This document shows positions 26,161 through 37,925 of a stretch of DNA of 64,000 bases, in pieces. Positions within the stretch are counted from its first letter, which is position 1. The number at the start of each line of letters is the position of its first letter. The notes under the pieces were generated by a model, which worked only from the letters and a program-made list of their open reading frames with translations, did no database searches and had not been told where the DNA came from. This stretch comes from Corynebacterium ulcerans (GTDB taxonomy: Bacteria; Actinomycetota; Actinomycetes; Mycobacteriales; Mycobacteriaceae), in contig NZ_LT906443.1 in the NCBI RefSeq assembly GCF_900187135.1, positions 1,178,001 through 1,242,000 of the forward strand. Reading direction: 5' to 3'. The translations under genes were made by a program, and so were the position numbers.

Positions 26161-26562
26161 TTAGGAACGCTTCCCCCGGCGCGGCTCCCACATCACGACC
26201 GCTGTAGAACGAGGAACGTGTACGATCTCTCCCCGAGAGCGAATGCCGTTTTGCTTTAATTGCTCCAGCTCTTCACGTGCGGCCGCGAGTTCGTCGCGAA
26301 GCCTCTTGTTATCTTTTTTGAGCTCGATGATCGCTTTAATACCTGCAAGGTTCACGCCTTCTTCTTGGCTCAGGCGTTGAACGGTACGCAGTAGTTCCAC
26401 ATCAGAGCGGGAGTACCGGCGCCCACCGCCACGGGTGCGCTGGGGGGTGACCAGGCCGAGCCGGTCATAAGTCCGCAGCGTCTGAGCGTGCATTCCAGAT
26501 AGTTCAGCGGCCACGGAGATGACAAAGACCTCGCCAAATTCAGAATTATTCCTGCTTGTCAT
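26161..26562 (-). CDS. hspR: MerR-family heat-shock repressor HspR
   Basis: 133 residues. The MerR-type winged helix (VFVISVAAELSGMHAQTLRTYDRLGLV) is followed by RTRGGGRRYS and an effector-side helix. HspR binds HAIR repeats with DnaK as co-repressor and releases them when DnaK is occupied by misfolded proteins. It is the last gene of the dnaK operon, 19 bases after dnaJ, giving autoregulation. HAIR repeats occur upstream of both dnaK and clpB in this window. GGAGGTGTAAAGG precedes the ATG. Confidence 0.96.
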   Translation of the reverse strand: MTSRNNSEFGEVFVISVAAELSGMHAQTLRTYDRLGLVTPQRTRGGGRRYSRSDVELLRTVQRLSQEEGVNLAGIKAIIELKKDNKRLRDELAAAREELEQLKQNGIRSRGEIVHVPRSTAVVMWEPRRGKRS

Positions 26563-26581
26563 CCTTTACACCTCCTCCGTG

Positions 26582-27772
26582 TTATTTTCCGTCCCAATCC
26601 GCGCGGGGATCGAATCCGGAATCCTTCTCTGCCTGAGCATAAGCCCTTAGAGCACTAGCTTGGGCAGCGTCAAGGGTTTTGGGAACCTGGACCTGAACTT
26701 TGACCAGCAAATCACCGGCACTTCCATCCCGTTTAGGCACACCTTTGCCACGAACGCGCAGGACGCGACCATCAGGAGTTCCTGAAGGGATACGAACCCG
26801 AACTGGCATGCCTAACGTGGGCACGGAAACCGTGTCACCCAGTGCGAGTTCTGCAAAGGACACCGGAACAGTCACTTCCAGATCGTCTCCGGAGCGCGTA
26901 AAGACTTTGTCATCACGCACATGCACGGTCACAAAAAGGTCGCCGGCAGGCGTTCCGTTGGGTCCCGCCTCGCCTTGTCCAGCGAGTCGGACTTTCTGTC
27001 CATCAATCACGCCCACAGGGATACGCACGGTGATGGACCGAGTCCGACGCACCGTACCAGTGCCGTTGCAGTCAGGACATGGATCCGTGATTTCCTTGCC
27101 CGTGCCTCCGCAGTGCTTGCACGGTGCGGAAAATCCAAAGGCTCCTCTATTCTCTGAGGTAAACCCTGTGCCGTTACAGTGGCTACACGTGGTGGGAGCA
27201 CCACTCTTAGATCCTGAACCATGGCAGGTAGAGCATGGCGCATCACCGGTCAGCTGCACCGGGATTGTGGTTCCCTTTGCGGCTTCACGGAAATCCAGGG
27301 TTATTTGCGTTTCGACGTCCGCCCCCCGCGTCGGCCTAACTGTGCTGCGAGCACCACCGCCGCGGTTGAAAAGGCCACCGAAGATATCCCCAAGACCACC
27401 TTCTTGAGAGAAGCCTCCACCCGATCCAGATCGATTCCCGAAAATGTCTCCGAAGTCGAAGTTTTCTTGCGTCCGAAACCCGCCGGGGAATCCGGCGCCT
27501 CCGTTCTGTCCAAAACCACGCATACCGCCACTGGCGATCATGGCTTTAAACTCATCGTATTCCTTGCGTTTGGACTCATCGCCCACCACGTCATAGGCCT
27601 CTGCGACCTGTTTAAAGCGCTCTTCCGCGGCTTTGTCACCGGGGTGAGAATCAGGGTGGTTCTCACGCGCAAGCTTGCGATATGCCTTTTTAATCTCAGA
27701 CTCTGTTGCCTTCGAAGAGACCCCTAGGTCAGCGTAATAGTCTTTTTCAGCCCATTCGTTTTTCACAGCCAT
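26582..27772 (-). CDS. dnaJ: Chaperone DnaJ (type I, with zinc fingers)
   Basis: 396 residues in full type I order: J domain with HPD in [10 protein letters not shown] (about residue 38), Gly/Phe-rich linker ([15 protein letters not shown]), four CxxCxGxG repeats beginning CSTCHGSGS, and a C-terminal substrate-binding domain. It delivers unfolded clients to DnaK and stimulates its ATPase. It is separated from grpE by 159 bases containing a strong hairpin. AGGAGG precedes the ATG. Confidence 0.98.
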   Translation of the reverse strand: MAVKNEWAEKDYYADLGVSSKATESEIKKAYRKLARENHPDSHPGDKAAEERFKQVAEAYDVVGDESKRKEYDEFKAMIASGGMRGFGQNGGAGFPGGFRTQENFDFGDIFGNRSGSGGGFSQEGGLGDIFGGLFNRGGGARSTVRPTRGADVETQITLDFREAAKGTTIPVQLTGDAPCSTCHGSGSKSGAPTTCSHCNGTGFTSENRGAFGFSAPCKHCGGTGKEITDPCPDCNGTGTVRRTRSITVRIPVGVIDGQKVRLAGQGEAGPNGTPAGDLFVTVHVRDDKVFTRSGDDLEVTVPVSFAELALGDTVSVPTLGMPVRVRIPSGTPDGRVLRVRGKGVPKRDGSAGDLLVKVQVQVPKTLDAAQASALRAYAQAEKDSGFDPRADWDGK

Positions 27773-27857
27773 TGGGCATCTCCTCCTTTCGGGAACATCG
27801 TCTGAGAATGCTCTCTTCCGAGTCCGTGGGTTTAGCAGATTTCTTTATCTCGTGCAC

Positions 27858-27902
27858 AAAGGGCGCGGCAAGATTCTCGTGTAGAAAAGCCCCGCGCCCT
27901 TG
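27858..27902 (-). terminator. Intercistronic hairpin between grpE and dnaJ
   Basis: AAGGGCGCGG pairs with CCGCGCCCTT (10 GC-rich pairs) around a loop of about 22 bases, with CTTTGTGC after it on the minus strand. It may partly terminate the hsp70 operon or define an mRNA processing end, lowering dnaJ-hspR relative to dnaK-grpE. Confidence 0.6.
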
Positions 27903-27931
27903 TATGCACTTTCATCATTCTGCGGGTGTGA

Positions 27932-28572
27932 TTACTCAGCAGACTCCGCAGGATCAGCAATGATCACCATCGCGGTGCGGAGCAGCCGATCGCCCATCTG
28001 ATAGCCCCGGCGCAGAACCGTCCCTAGGACTTTCTCATCGCCAGATGAAAGGTCCTGAACAGCCTCGTGGCGCTCAGCGTCAAAGGCATCGCCTTCCTCA
28101 CCAAACGGGGTGACCTTCAGGCCTTCAACCACACCGACGAACTTGTCGCGGAAAGCCTTCAGTGGGCCCTCTGCAAGGTCACCGTGCTTCTCAGCAAGGT
28201 CAAGGTCGTCAAGTATCGGAAGAAGCTGCGTCATAACCTGCGCTTTAGCAGCCTCTATCCCAACCTGGCGCTCACGCTCGGTACGGCGACGATAGTTCGC
28301 GTACTCTGCGCTCACGCGCTGTAGATCCTCAGTCCTTTCAGCAAGCTGATCTTCCAGCGTAGGCTCAGCAGCTTGCGCTGCTACCTCAGCGTCGATGTCA
28401 GCAAGGGCATCTTCGAGGTCAGCTTCCAACGTGGGGTCGATGTCTGACTCAAGGCTCCCCTGATCTGCGCGCTCTGCTTCCTCTGCAGCAGCCTCTGCAC
28501 GCTCCGCAGAGGTTGCCTCTGGATCGGTGTGCTCGGGATCGCCCGGGTTATCAGGCATACCGTGGGATTGGG

Positions 28573-28576
<4 letters not shown>
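27932..28576 (-). CDS. grpE: Nucleotide exchange factor GrpE
   Basis: 214 residues. An acidic, disordered N-terminus (about 75 residues rich in Glu, Asp and Ala) leads to a long coiled coil and the four-helix/beta-wing region with RTERERQ and [16 protein letters not shown]. It releases ADP from DnaK. The GTG start at 28576 overlaps the dnaK stop by four bases (GTGA), giving translational coupling. Confidence 0.97.
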
Positions 28577-30405
<1,829 letters not shown>

Positions 30406-30457
30406 GTGATGTCCTCCTGAGTGTTTGGTTTTATCTTTAACGTTTTTACTTTTAAAG

Positions 30458-30593
30458 TTGACTGACCCTGACTCAATTTTACCGGACCGTCCAACTACAA
30501 GTAATGAACTTACCAGATACCTTGAGCGCCTGTCACTCAACCTGACACTATACATAACGGCACTACCCACAAAGTTGTTCCCACAAGACTCAA
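30458..30593. promoter_or_regulatory. Three HAIR-like HspR operators upstream of dnaK
   Basis: TTGAC(T)-N7-ACTCAA at 30458-30476, TTGAGC-N7-ACTCAA at 30522-30540, and a weaker TTGTTC-N7-ACTCAA at 30575-30593. The right half-site ACTCAA is perfect in all three while the left half varies. The third overlaps the -35 of the SigH-like promoter and the second lies just downstream of its -10, positions suited to repression. Confidence 0.8.
30553..30582 (-). promoter_or_regulatory. Candidate SigH-type promoter of dnaK
   Basis: GGAAC (30581-30577) and GTT (30558-30556) are spaced by 18 bases on the minus strand, as at clpB. A TATAGT element directly downstream could be an overlapping SigA -10. dnaK is a known SigH target in C. 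glutamicum. Confidence 0.6.
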
Positions 30594-30648
30594 CTTTTTT
30601 AAAAATTCTTCGTTCCCGCAGCTCACCCCTACCCCACAAGACGCACAA

Positions 30649-30693
30649 AGCCCGCGGCGAGCGCCTTATCCTACAAAGCACTCACCGCGGGCT
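30649..30693 (-). terminator. Terminator of spaC
   Basis: AGCCCGCGGCGAG pairs with CTCACCGCGGGCT (12 of 13 bases), followed on the minus strand by TTTGTG, 23 bases past the spaC stop. It separates the pilus operon from the dnaK promoter. Confidence 0.75.
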
Positions 30694-30715
30694 GCGCTCA
30701 ATGCGCTAGCTCATG

Positions 30716-33700
30716 CTATTCATTGCGACGTCGCCAAGCATAAATACCGCCGGCGATAAGCAGAAGAACAATCGGAATGATCGTAAAGAGCTTACGTCCT
30801 CCACGACCAGTCAGCGGCAGCTCTCCGGTCTTCACGTTGGCTACTTGAATAACCCACGCGCTCGTTGGATCGTTTTCGTCCTTACGGCTCACGCTGATTA
30901 GCCCTGAATCGGTGGCCTGCGGTTCAAGAGTAAACCGCAGATCACCTTCCTGATCTCCCGTGGGCACCACATTGAATCGCCAGGCCTGAGGGAGCAACTG
31001 GGCACCTTCGCCAGGAGTGGTCTCTACAAGGTAATAGCTACCAGGAGCAAGCGATAGAGGCCGCTGATCCTCAGGAACAATATCCGTGAAGAGAGGCTCA
31101 CCTGCGGGGCGATCACCTTCCGCACGGAAAATCGAGAACTTCGATCCCTTCAGTGGAGCGCCCTTGGCATCCACTTTCTCAATCAAAATCGATCCTTCAG
31201 TGCGATACAGGCTGTTGATATAAATGATGTCTCCACCCTGCTCGGCGTTGAGCTCAACCTCTCCACCGGGACGAATAGGCGTGCGCTTTGCCTTGGCAAT
31301 CTGTTCCTCAAGGGACTGATTGGCCTGCTCAGTAGGGGTAGCTTCAAACAACTGAGTTGTGCTTTGCTCCAGGCGCAGCCCCTTGCTAGCTAACAAAGCT
31401 CGTTGCTCCTCAGTCAACTGCTCCGAAATCCAACAACGCGTTCCCGTAGGAGCACCTGGCGCAACCCAGCTCTGGTTATGTCGAATATCAAAAGTTCCCT
31501 TGACTGTCTGGGATCCAGTAGGTGACGTTGCCCCTGCCCGGAAAGCTTCCGGAACAGGCTGCGTGGGAAGCAATGGCAGCTCACAGCGATAGTTAAACCG
31601 GAATTGGGGGTCTTCTCCCAGGGCGTCTTTAGGACCCTCAAGGTACTTCTGGACGGTAAAGACCATGGTGTCCATCCAATAACTATTTTCAAACACCACG
31701 TCTGTGACATTGCCTACTTGGAGGTCCACTGGCTTGATGGTGATCGACTCTGGTTTATCCAGGAAGATCTGGTCCTGACGGGACGCATAAACACGGTGCG
31801 TTGATTTCACCTTGTCTGCAAACTCGGCAGGAACCTTGTCAGAGGTATCCTCAGTAAGCTCGCACTCCACGGAGACCGGAAGTTGCTTGCCGTCTTTACC
31901 CAGAATTTCTATCAGCTTTCCGTCAGCGGGAACCCTGAGAGAACCTTCATGCACTTGGCCCGTCAGTGGGTCTTCGCACCGCCAGGACACGCCAAAGGTC
32001 TCTTTGTTGGTGAGGTACTCGTTAACATTTCCCTGCTGGTTGCCCACATACTTCGTGGCCACGCGCAGCTGTGCACGCTTACGTGCATAGTCATTTATCA
32101 CCGTCACGTTCTGAGTGGAATCAGGCACACCAGCGATCTTGAAAGCTGCAGTGGCTCCCGCCGTATCCGTGAGAGGAGTTTCTAGCGTTGCGCCGTCAAA
32201 GGACACCTTCACATCTGCGTCATAGCGGTTGATCTGATCCTCTTTAATAACGCACGACCAGCCCACCGGGATCTCCACGGCTTCTTGATCCGGTGCATTT
32301 GCGGTAGCAAACAGCCCGTTTCCGGCTCCCCGGATAGTGCGCTGTGCGGTAATTGTGCGCTCACTGCCTGGATCTTTGCACACTAGGCTAAACACAAAGT
32401 CCTCATCAGAGGCCAGGCTTGGCCCGTCTCCCGTGAGTTGTTTAGTCACCTGCACTTTGAGCTTGTCTGCGGTATAGGAGTTCCACAGAACAAGGGTGCC
32501 CTGGAAGTTAGGCTCTGCAGCGTTAGCATCCTCAGATTCGTGGATCTTTATCACCGCGGAGTTCTCCCCCTGAGCATTCTCGCAGTTTTCCGCCAAGGTG
32601 CACGAGGTCTCGGTCCCGTTGCCTTCTTGGTCTGCGGTCACCGCCCAGGTCAGCGCGAGCTTGTGATTAGCCAACTGCGCGGTGTCAAGGTTCTCCGATA
32701 CGCTGCACTCGGTGCCGATAGGAAGGTTGTCTATCTTATGCTCGCTGCCTGACTCAAAGCGGGCGATATTCATAGTCCCTTCGCGTATCACCTGTCCGTT
32801 ATAGGTACAGGTGTAGGACAAATCGAATCTCCGGTCTTTGCTAATCGCATTAATGCCGTCTCCGCCTACCTTTTTGCGTAGGTTGAAGCTACCGGTCTTG
32901 ACCTTGTAGTTATTGGTCACGGTGCTAGTGGTCGCACCTGCGACGTTATCCACAACAAAGGCATCGGTCTTCTCGGCATCCATGTGCCCGTCGCCGTCAA
33001 GGCTGAGCGTAGGCCCTTCCAACCCATCGACTTCCACCGTGTTCTCGGTAAAGGCGCATGAGGCGTTAACAGGAACTTCTACCTCAATAGATTCTCCCAT
33101 GCCGATCTGCGCAGTGCTTTGGAGCAGCTCCTTGCCACCGCGACTACAGGTGTACGTGAATTGGAACTTAGTATCTGCAAACAGCCCCTGGATGATGTTG
33201 TCTGGGACTTGCTGCCCATTGCCCTGATACGTCGCGTTGACCTTCTTGTTCAGGGTCAGCTTTGCCAGGGCAGGCTTGTACTCATTGCGAACGTCAACAG
33301 TAGCTGCTTGCCCAACTTCCGGCATGGTAAATGTCATTACTTTGCCGGTTACGCTCTTATCGACGCCCTCCATGGACGTTGTCTCACTAACCTCTTGCGA
33401 GTGCTGCGTAGCATTCTCCGTCAACGTGCACTCAGCGCCTACCTTGATACCGCTGATCACTTCTTCCGCCTCAGCGCCGAGGGAGAAGGTCTTATTAGTG
33501 CCATCGGTACAGGTCAACGCGAAACTAAAGGTCTTGGGCACGTAGTTGTCTAAGTCATCCACGTCTTCCTTCAACACAGCGACCTTCTTGGATACGGTGA
33601 GGTCACCGTTCGGGGTAGAAAATACGTTCTTGACGTCTACCGACGTTCCCGCTTTCGACTCCACTGTGGCCACGTTGGTGCTGAAACTCTTATCCAGCTC

Positions 33701-36274
33701 TACTCCGTCTGGCACATCATAGTCCTCCGTGAGGGAACATTGCGTTCCCACGGGGAAGGTGCCCAAGGTCTTCGTTTCCCCATCGGTCAGCATGACCTCA
33801 ACGGAACGCGGAGTAGTTTCCGCTGGAACAACACACTGCGCTTTCACCGTGAAGGAAGCGCCTTGGAGCTCTGCGCGCTTTGCTTCGTCCAGCACTCCGC
33901 TTACATCGACGGATTTTTTCACCGTGATGGGACCTTGGTCCCTCACAAACTCATTAGTCATCAGCGCTTTACGCGGCGTTTCATTAGCCGGGCCAACCGT
34001 CACTTGTACATCGGCAGCCTTGTTCACCGTGGCATTTTCTACCGCAACGTCGCGCTCGCTCACGGTACAGGTGGAAGCCACCGGCACGCCGTCGATACGC
34101 AAAGCCTGTCCGCCCGCGACCTTGATGTTTTCTTTTTTGAAAACCTCTATGCCTTCCCGGCGACAGACCGCATCGAAGATGAACTCGCGTTCACGCCCCA
34201 AGTCAGCGTCTTTTCCGCTTAGTTTCTTCTCGATAATGATCGATCCAAGCTTCGGCTCGTATTTATTGACCGCTTTGGCTTGCGGATCAGTAGCATTATT
34301 GGGATCCAACCAGAAGTAGTTGCCCTGGCAATTCTTCAGAGAGGAAACGTCGTCTGCCTCGCTCACACACACGTTTGATTGCCACGATGGTTTGAGATCG
34401 TATCCCTCGATGGCAATCGGGTTCGCAGGGGTTCCTTCCTCAATGAAGGCACACTCGGTGCCCACGGGCAGCGGACCAATAGTGGCCTCGCCATCGAGTG
34501 GGATATTAACCTCACCGTTTGCCACGTATAAAGGCTGCGCATTACCACCGGTTTCCGGCCGCTGCGTGCGATCCGGGACATAGCGACACGTGTACTTCAC
34601 CGGGTAGCTCTTGGGCAACAACGAGGCCGGGATCTTCTCGCGATTCACAACCTGCTTGGAAAGCTTGAACGTCCGCATGACCGGTTCGTAGGTGTTGGTA
34701 GCTACTGCTGAGACCCTGCCATTATCGTCATAGGCTTTCTTCCCCACAACGAATTCAATCTTGCGGCCGTCTGCGTTTGCCGATTCCACGTTATCGGTCG
34801 CCCACGTCGTCTTGAGCGTATAAAGCTTCTCATCGACCTGCGGCTGGGACTCTTCCACCACGCACTTTGTGCCGAGCGGCAGGTTACCGATCTGTCGACG
34901 ATCACCGGAAAGCAGACCTTTTTCTTCTTTCTTTGCTACTACCTTGCCCTGATACGTACAGGTGTAGTTGAAATCAAATTTCCGTCCACTGACCGTGGGC
35001 GACAACACCGAATGAGGGGTGACTACGTCCTTGCCTATCTCCACCGGAACCTTGGGCACGTTGGAGAAGGTACAAGAGGTAATTTTCGCCGGATCGAGGG
35101 TCAATTCCACGCCATTAGTAACGGTAGACGTTTGTACCTTTTGCGGAGTGCCACCGGCTTGGAAAGCTTGGCAGGTAATAGCTTTATCGCCTTCTGTAAG
35201 CAACTGGAATTTTTCCTGCAGCTGCTCGACGACCTTTACCTTAGGATTACCCTGGCTGAAATCAGACACGGCAATAGCAGCCACGCCTCGGGCATTGGTG
35301 ACAAGGTCTTTCTTGTCTGAAGATCCGCTTTCTAGAGCAAAATGCCAATTTGCTCCTGGTTCGATGCGTTTGCCATCACCATCCACAATTTCCTTGTTCA
35401 CCAGCAGGCAACCGGTAACAAAATTCTTTTGCAGCTCAGAGGGAAGGGTCGCGTAATCGGGTGAGATAATCACCTTGCTGGGATCCGGAGCGATCATCCT
35501 CAGCATTTGTTGCGAGGTGTAATACCTATCAATATTCCAATATATGTATCCTCCCTCGTAATAATACGGAGCACGAATCTCCTGCCACGACTGATCCTGG
35601 ATGGCGGATCCCACGCCAATGGGAATGAACTGCGTTTTACTCTTAACAAACCGCTCTTTTTGTTTTACGGCGTTGTCAATTTCTGAAAGCTCAGTGGTGT
35701 TTCCTTCATAGTTCTTACCGTTGCTATCAAAGGTCGGCTTTCCGTCGGTGATGAAGTACACGGTGTCATAACGAGTGCCAGCGTCAATGTCATCTGCCAC
35801 TTGCTTCATGCCCTGTTCCCAGTTCGTGGCACCAAACTTGGTACCAGGTAGGAAGAGCGAGTCAATCCGATCCCTAAATTTCTTCACCTGTTCGGGATCG
35901 CGCAAGGACATTGACTTCAGGTTTTGATTGCCCTCACCATATGCGGGAGCTGAGGTAGCAAAGGTATAGAGGCTAAACGTGTAAGGCGCACCCTCCAAGG
36001 AGTTCACCATTTCCCGCAGCGTCTTCTTCTGGTTTTCCAGGTCTGTTGGACTCAGAGAGTTGGAAAGGTCTACAACAAAGGCGACAGAGGCGCCGCATTT
36101 ATTAAGGTCAAGGTCAGGATTCTGAGGTTGCGCTGGCGCTGTCTGGGCTTGCGCCGGGGGCGTCACCTCAGTGAAGGGAAATCCCAGTGCAGCAACCATG
36201 ATGACCAACACCGCTGCAACGGCCACCATGTGGCGCGTCGCTCGCTGGAGCTGTTTTTTTACAGTAACGATCAT
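30716..36274 (-). CDS. spaC: Giant sortase-anchored adhesin, SpaC-like pilus tip protein
   Basis: 1852 residues, translocated and linked to pilus or wall. A signal peptide (cleavage near AQA) is followed by a von Willebrand A domain with MIDAS motif DLSNS (about residue 68) and FITDGKP. Then come about ten repeated DUF5979-type beta modules, each with the pattern F.f.y.C ... G..C...E and ending N.Y or N.F. A prealbumin-like SpaA/Cna_B module (GSILIEKVDAKGAPLKGSKF) follows, then the sorting signal LPLTG near residue 1819, a hydrophobic helix and WRRRNE. Size and order fit the tip pilins SpaC/SpaF of C. diphtheriae (about 1900 residues). It follows spaB by two bases. Isopeptide-forming Lys/Asn pairs are likely but cannot be assigned by eye. 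Confidence 0.88.
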   Translation of the reverse strand: MIVTVKKQLQRATRHMVAVAAVLVIMVAALGFPFTEVTPPAQAQTAPAQPQNPDLDLNKCGASVAFVVDLSNSLSPTDLENQKKTLREMVNSLEGAPYTFSLYTFATSAPAYGEGNQNLKSMSLRDPEQVKKFRDRIDSLFLPGTKFGATNWEQGMKQVADDIDAGTRYDTVYFITDGKPTFDSNGKNYEGNTTELSEIDNAVKQKERFVKSKTQFIPIGVGSAIQDQSWQEIRAPYYYEGGYIYWNIDRYYTSQQMLRMIAPDPSKVIISPDYATLPSELQKNFVTGCLLVNKEIVDGDGKRIEPGANWHFALESGSSDKKDLVTNARGVAAIAVSDFSQGNPKVKVVEQLQEKFQLLTEGDKAITCQAFQAGGTPQKVQTSTVTNGVELTLDPAKITSCTFSNVPKVPVEIGKDVVTPHSVLSPTVSGRKFDFNYTCTYQGKVVAKKEEKGLLSGDRRQIGNLPLGTKCVVEESQPQVDEKLYTLKTTWATDNVESANADGRKIEFVVGKKAYDDNGRVSAVATNTYEPVMRTFKLSKQVVNREKIPASLLPKSYPVKYTCRYVPDRTQRPETGGNAQPLYVANGEVNIPLDGEATIGPLPVGTECAFIEEGTPANPIAIEGYDLKPSWQSNVCVSEADDVSSLKNCQGNYFWLDPNNATDPQAKAVNKYEPKLGSIIIEKKLSGKDADLGREREFIFDAVCRREGIEVFKKENIKVAGGQALRIDGVPVASTCTVSERDVAVENATVNKAADVQVTVGPANETPRKALMTNEFVRDQGPITVKKSVDVSGVLDEAKRAELQGASFTVKAQCVVPAETTPRSVEVMLTDGETKTLGTFPVGTQCSLTEDYDVPDGVELDKSFSTNVATVESKAGTSVDVKNVFSTPNGDLTVSKKVAVLKEDVDDLDNYVPKTFSFALTCTDGTNKTFSLGAEAEEVISGIKVGAECTLTENATQHSQEVSETTSMEGVDKSVTGKVMTFTMPEVGQAATVDVRNEYKPALAKLTLNKKVNATYQGNGQQVPDNIIQGLFADTKFQFTYTCSRGGKELLQSTAQIGMGESIEVEVPVNASCAFTENTVEVDGLEGPTLSLDGDGHMDAEKTDAFVVDNVAGATTSTVTNNYKVKTGSFNLRKKVGGDGINAISKDRRFDLSYTCTYNGQVIREGTMNIARFESGSEHKIDNLPIGTECSVSENLDTAQLANHKLALTWAVTADQEGNGTETSCTLAENCENAQGENSAVIKIHESEDANAAEPNFQGTLVLWNSYTADKLKVQVTKQLTGDGPSLASDEDFVFSLVCKDPGSERTITAQRTIRGAGNGLFATANAPDQEAVEIPVGWSCVIKEDQINRYDADVKVSFDGATLETPLTDTAGATAAFKIAGVPDSTQNVTVINDYARKRAQLRVATKYVGNQQGNVNEYLTNKETFGVSWRCEDPLTGQVHEGSLRVPADGKLIEILGKDGKQLPVSVECELTEDTSDKVPAEFADKVKSTHRVYASRQDQIFLDKPESITIKPVDLQVGNVTDVVFENSYWMDTMVFTVQKYLEGPKDALGEDPQFRFNYRCELPLLPTQPVPEAFRAGATSPTGSQTVKGTFDIRHNQSWVAPGAPTGTRCWISEQLTEEQRALLASKGLRLEQSTTQLFEATPTEQANQSLEEQIAKAKRTPIRPGGEVELNAEQGGDIIYINSLYRTEGSILIEKVDAKGAPLKGSKFSIFRAEGDRPAGEPLFTDIVPEDQRPLSLAPGSYYLVETTPGEGAQLLPQAWRFNVVPTGDQEGDLRFTLEPQATDSGLISVSRKDENDPTSAWVIQVANVKTGELPLTGRGGRKLFTIIPIVLLLIAGGIYAWRRRNE

Positions 36275-36276
36275 GA

Positions 36277-37053
36277 TTACTCGTCATCCCCTCGGTTGTT
36301 TTTCTTATTCCACATCACTGCGCCAAATCCCAGGGCTGCTAAAAGAACGCCCAAGAGCACAACGCCTATGACTGATGCGCCTGTTCGCGCTAACGGTGAG
36401 TTCGTTGGATTTTTCTTGTCCGGTTTATCCGGCTGTGGGTTGGGCACCGATGGAGCACTAGTAGCCGGTTGCGGAGGCTGTGGTGTCTTTGGCGGAAGAG
36501 GAGGAAGCGTTGAATCCCACCATGGCTTCGTAGGGTCGTTATCCTCTTTGTGCTTAGGTTTGGGATGAACCACGAGATCGTAGTTCCACTCACCTGTCTG
36601 GGCAGAAGACGGCAACGGAACAATAAAAGGCTCAAAACCATGGTCAGAGCCCGCGACGGGTTGGACTTTATACAATCCAATGGGGAGGTTATCAAAGCGT
36701 ACGCGCCCCGCATTGTCTGTCTTCGCCTGCCAGGACTGAGCTTCTGGCTGCTGAAGGGCCTCGGAAACAGACAGTTTGGATGCAGCCAGCCAGCCTTCTT
36801 GGGTGGTCAGATCGATGTTGCTGATGCGAGCAATACGCACGGGGATCCCGGATAGTGTTCCGCTGGCAGTCGGAGAATTTTTAAATTCAATGGTCAGGCT
36901 TGCGGTACGAGTGGGATCGATGGTCGATGCTTGAACAGAATCCGCAGATACTGCGGGACGGGCGGAAGCTACCGGTGAGGAGTACAAGATCGTCATCCCC
37001 ATCACGGCAGCCATGGCCAGTCGTATAAGCACTAGTTTCTTTTGTTTCAGCAT
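36277..37053 (-). CDS. spaB: Minor/basal pilin SpaB-like, LARTG-anchored
   Basis: 258 residues. Signal peptide, one prealbumin-like beta domain (VRIARISNIDLTTQEGWL; GRVRFDNLPIGLYKV), a Pro/Lys-rich wall-spanning stretch (residues 165-215) and a sorting signal LARTG near residue 221, followed by a hydrophobic helix and basic tail. SpaB of C. diphtheriae has LAFTG and is the base pilin joined to the wall by the housekeeping sortase; a modified LxxTG fits that role. It lies between sortase and tip genes (one-base overlap upstream, two-base gap downstream), the same order as srtA-spaB-spaC. Confidence 0.85.
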   Translation of the reverse strand: MLKQKKLVLIRLAMAAVMGMTILYSSPVASARPAVSADSVQASTIDPTRTASLTIEFKNSPTASGTLSGIPVRIARISNIDLTTQEGWLAASKLSVSEALQQPEAQSWQAKTDNAGRVRFDNLPIGLYKVQPVAGSDHGFEPFIVPLPSSAQTGEWNYDLVVHPKPKHKEDNDPTKPWWDSTLPPLPPKTPQPPQPATSAPSVPNPQPDKPDKKNPTNSPLARTGASVIGVVLLGVLLAALGFGAVMWNKKNNRGDDE

Positions 37054-37925
37054 CAGCTTAAGCTCTCTCGTATCTCATTATTTTTAGACCGTCTGCGCAG
37101 GTAAATCGCTAAAACCACAGCCAGGATCGCAATCGAGGCCAGGATTCTCCATAGCATCCAGCTTTCCCATCCCCCGCTAGACTGCGGCAGATTTTCTTCC
37201 CCCGTCTCCACACGTTCCGCATGCACAAGTAACCGATGCGTGTTAATCGCGTACGGGGTGCATGTGATCAGGGTGAGCAAGTCTTTTCCGTTTTGTACCC
37301 TTAAACTCTCAATCTCATCAGGCAACACAACCTCTGTGTTGGTCACTTTGTAGGTGAGGACTTTGCCCACGGTGTCTACATAGATCATGTCTCCAACCTG
37401 CATTTTTTCCAGGTTGTCAAACATCGTGGCCTCTGCCAGCCCTGAGTGTCCGGTAATAACCGCATGGGTGTCGTCCCCTCCCACCGGCAACGATGATCCG
37501 TAGATATGCCCCAAGCCCTTATCTAAAACATCATCGTCGGTCCCATGAAACACCGGAAGCGTCGTATTGATTGAGGGAATAGAGACTACCGACATAACCG
37601 CGTCGTCCGTGCCCGGAGCGTTAAGCTGGGCCAAATACTCGCGATACAATCCACTATCTTTAGAAACCCGCGACAGCCACGGATCTAATATTGGGATATG
37701 CGCTAGTCGCTCGTTATAGCTTTGAGCTTGGGCAATCCATCGCTCTCTATCTGCGTCAGACATACCTTTTTGCGACTCGATATATTTTTGAGCCTCCCGC
37801 GCGTGGGATGCGTTATAGATATAGGCTGCAGCCACTGGATAAAGAAGCGTGATCACTCCTGCAATCACCAGAACCAGGGAAATCATGACAGATCTGCTGG
37901 ACGTTCTGCTTAGGTTTTCCTTCAT
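37053..37925 (-). CDS. srtA: Class C (pilin-polymerising) sortase, SrtA-like
   Basis: About 290 residues, with N- and C-terminal membrane helices as in class C sortases. Catalytic His in VITGHSGL, Cys in LLTLITCTPYAINTHRL, and Arg ten residues later. A DPW lid motif (ILDPWLS) that shields the active site in pilin sortases is present. It catalyses transpeptidation linking pilins through Lys. I chose ATG at 37925 with GGAGAGAAGG upstream; GTG at 37934 is also open. It is the first gene of the operon here. In C. diphtheriae a spaA gene precedes srtA; none is present in this window. Confidence 0.9.
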   Translation of the reverse strand: MKENLSRTSSRSVMISLVLVIAGVITLLYPVAAAYIYNASHAREAQKYIESQKGMSDADRERWIAQAQSYNERLAHIPILDPWLSRVSKDSGLYREYLAQLNAPGTDDAVMSVVSIPSINTTLPVFHGTDDDVLDKGLGHIYGSSLPVGGDDTHAVITGHSGLAEATMFDNLEKMQVGDMIYVDTVGKVLTYKVTNTEVVLPDEIESLRVQNGKDLLTLITCTPYAINTHRLLVHAERVETGEENLPQSSGGWESWMLWRILASIAILAVVLAIYLRRRSKNNEIRESLS

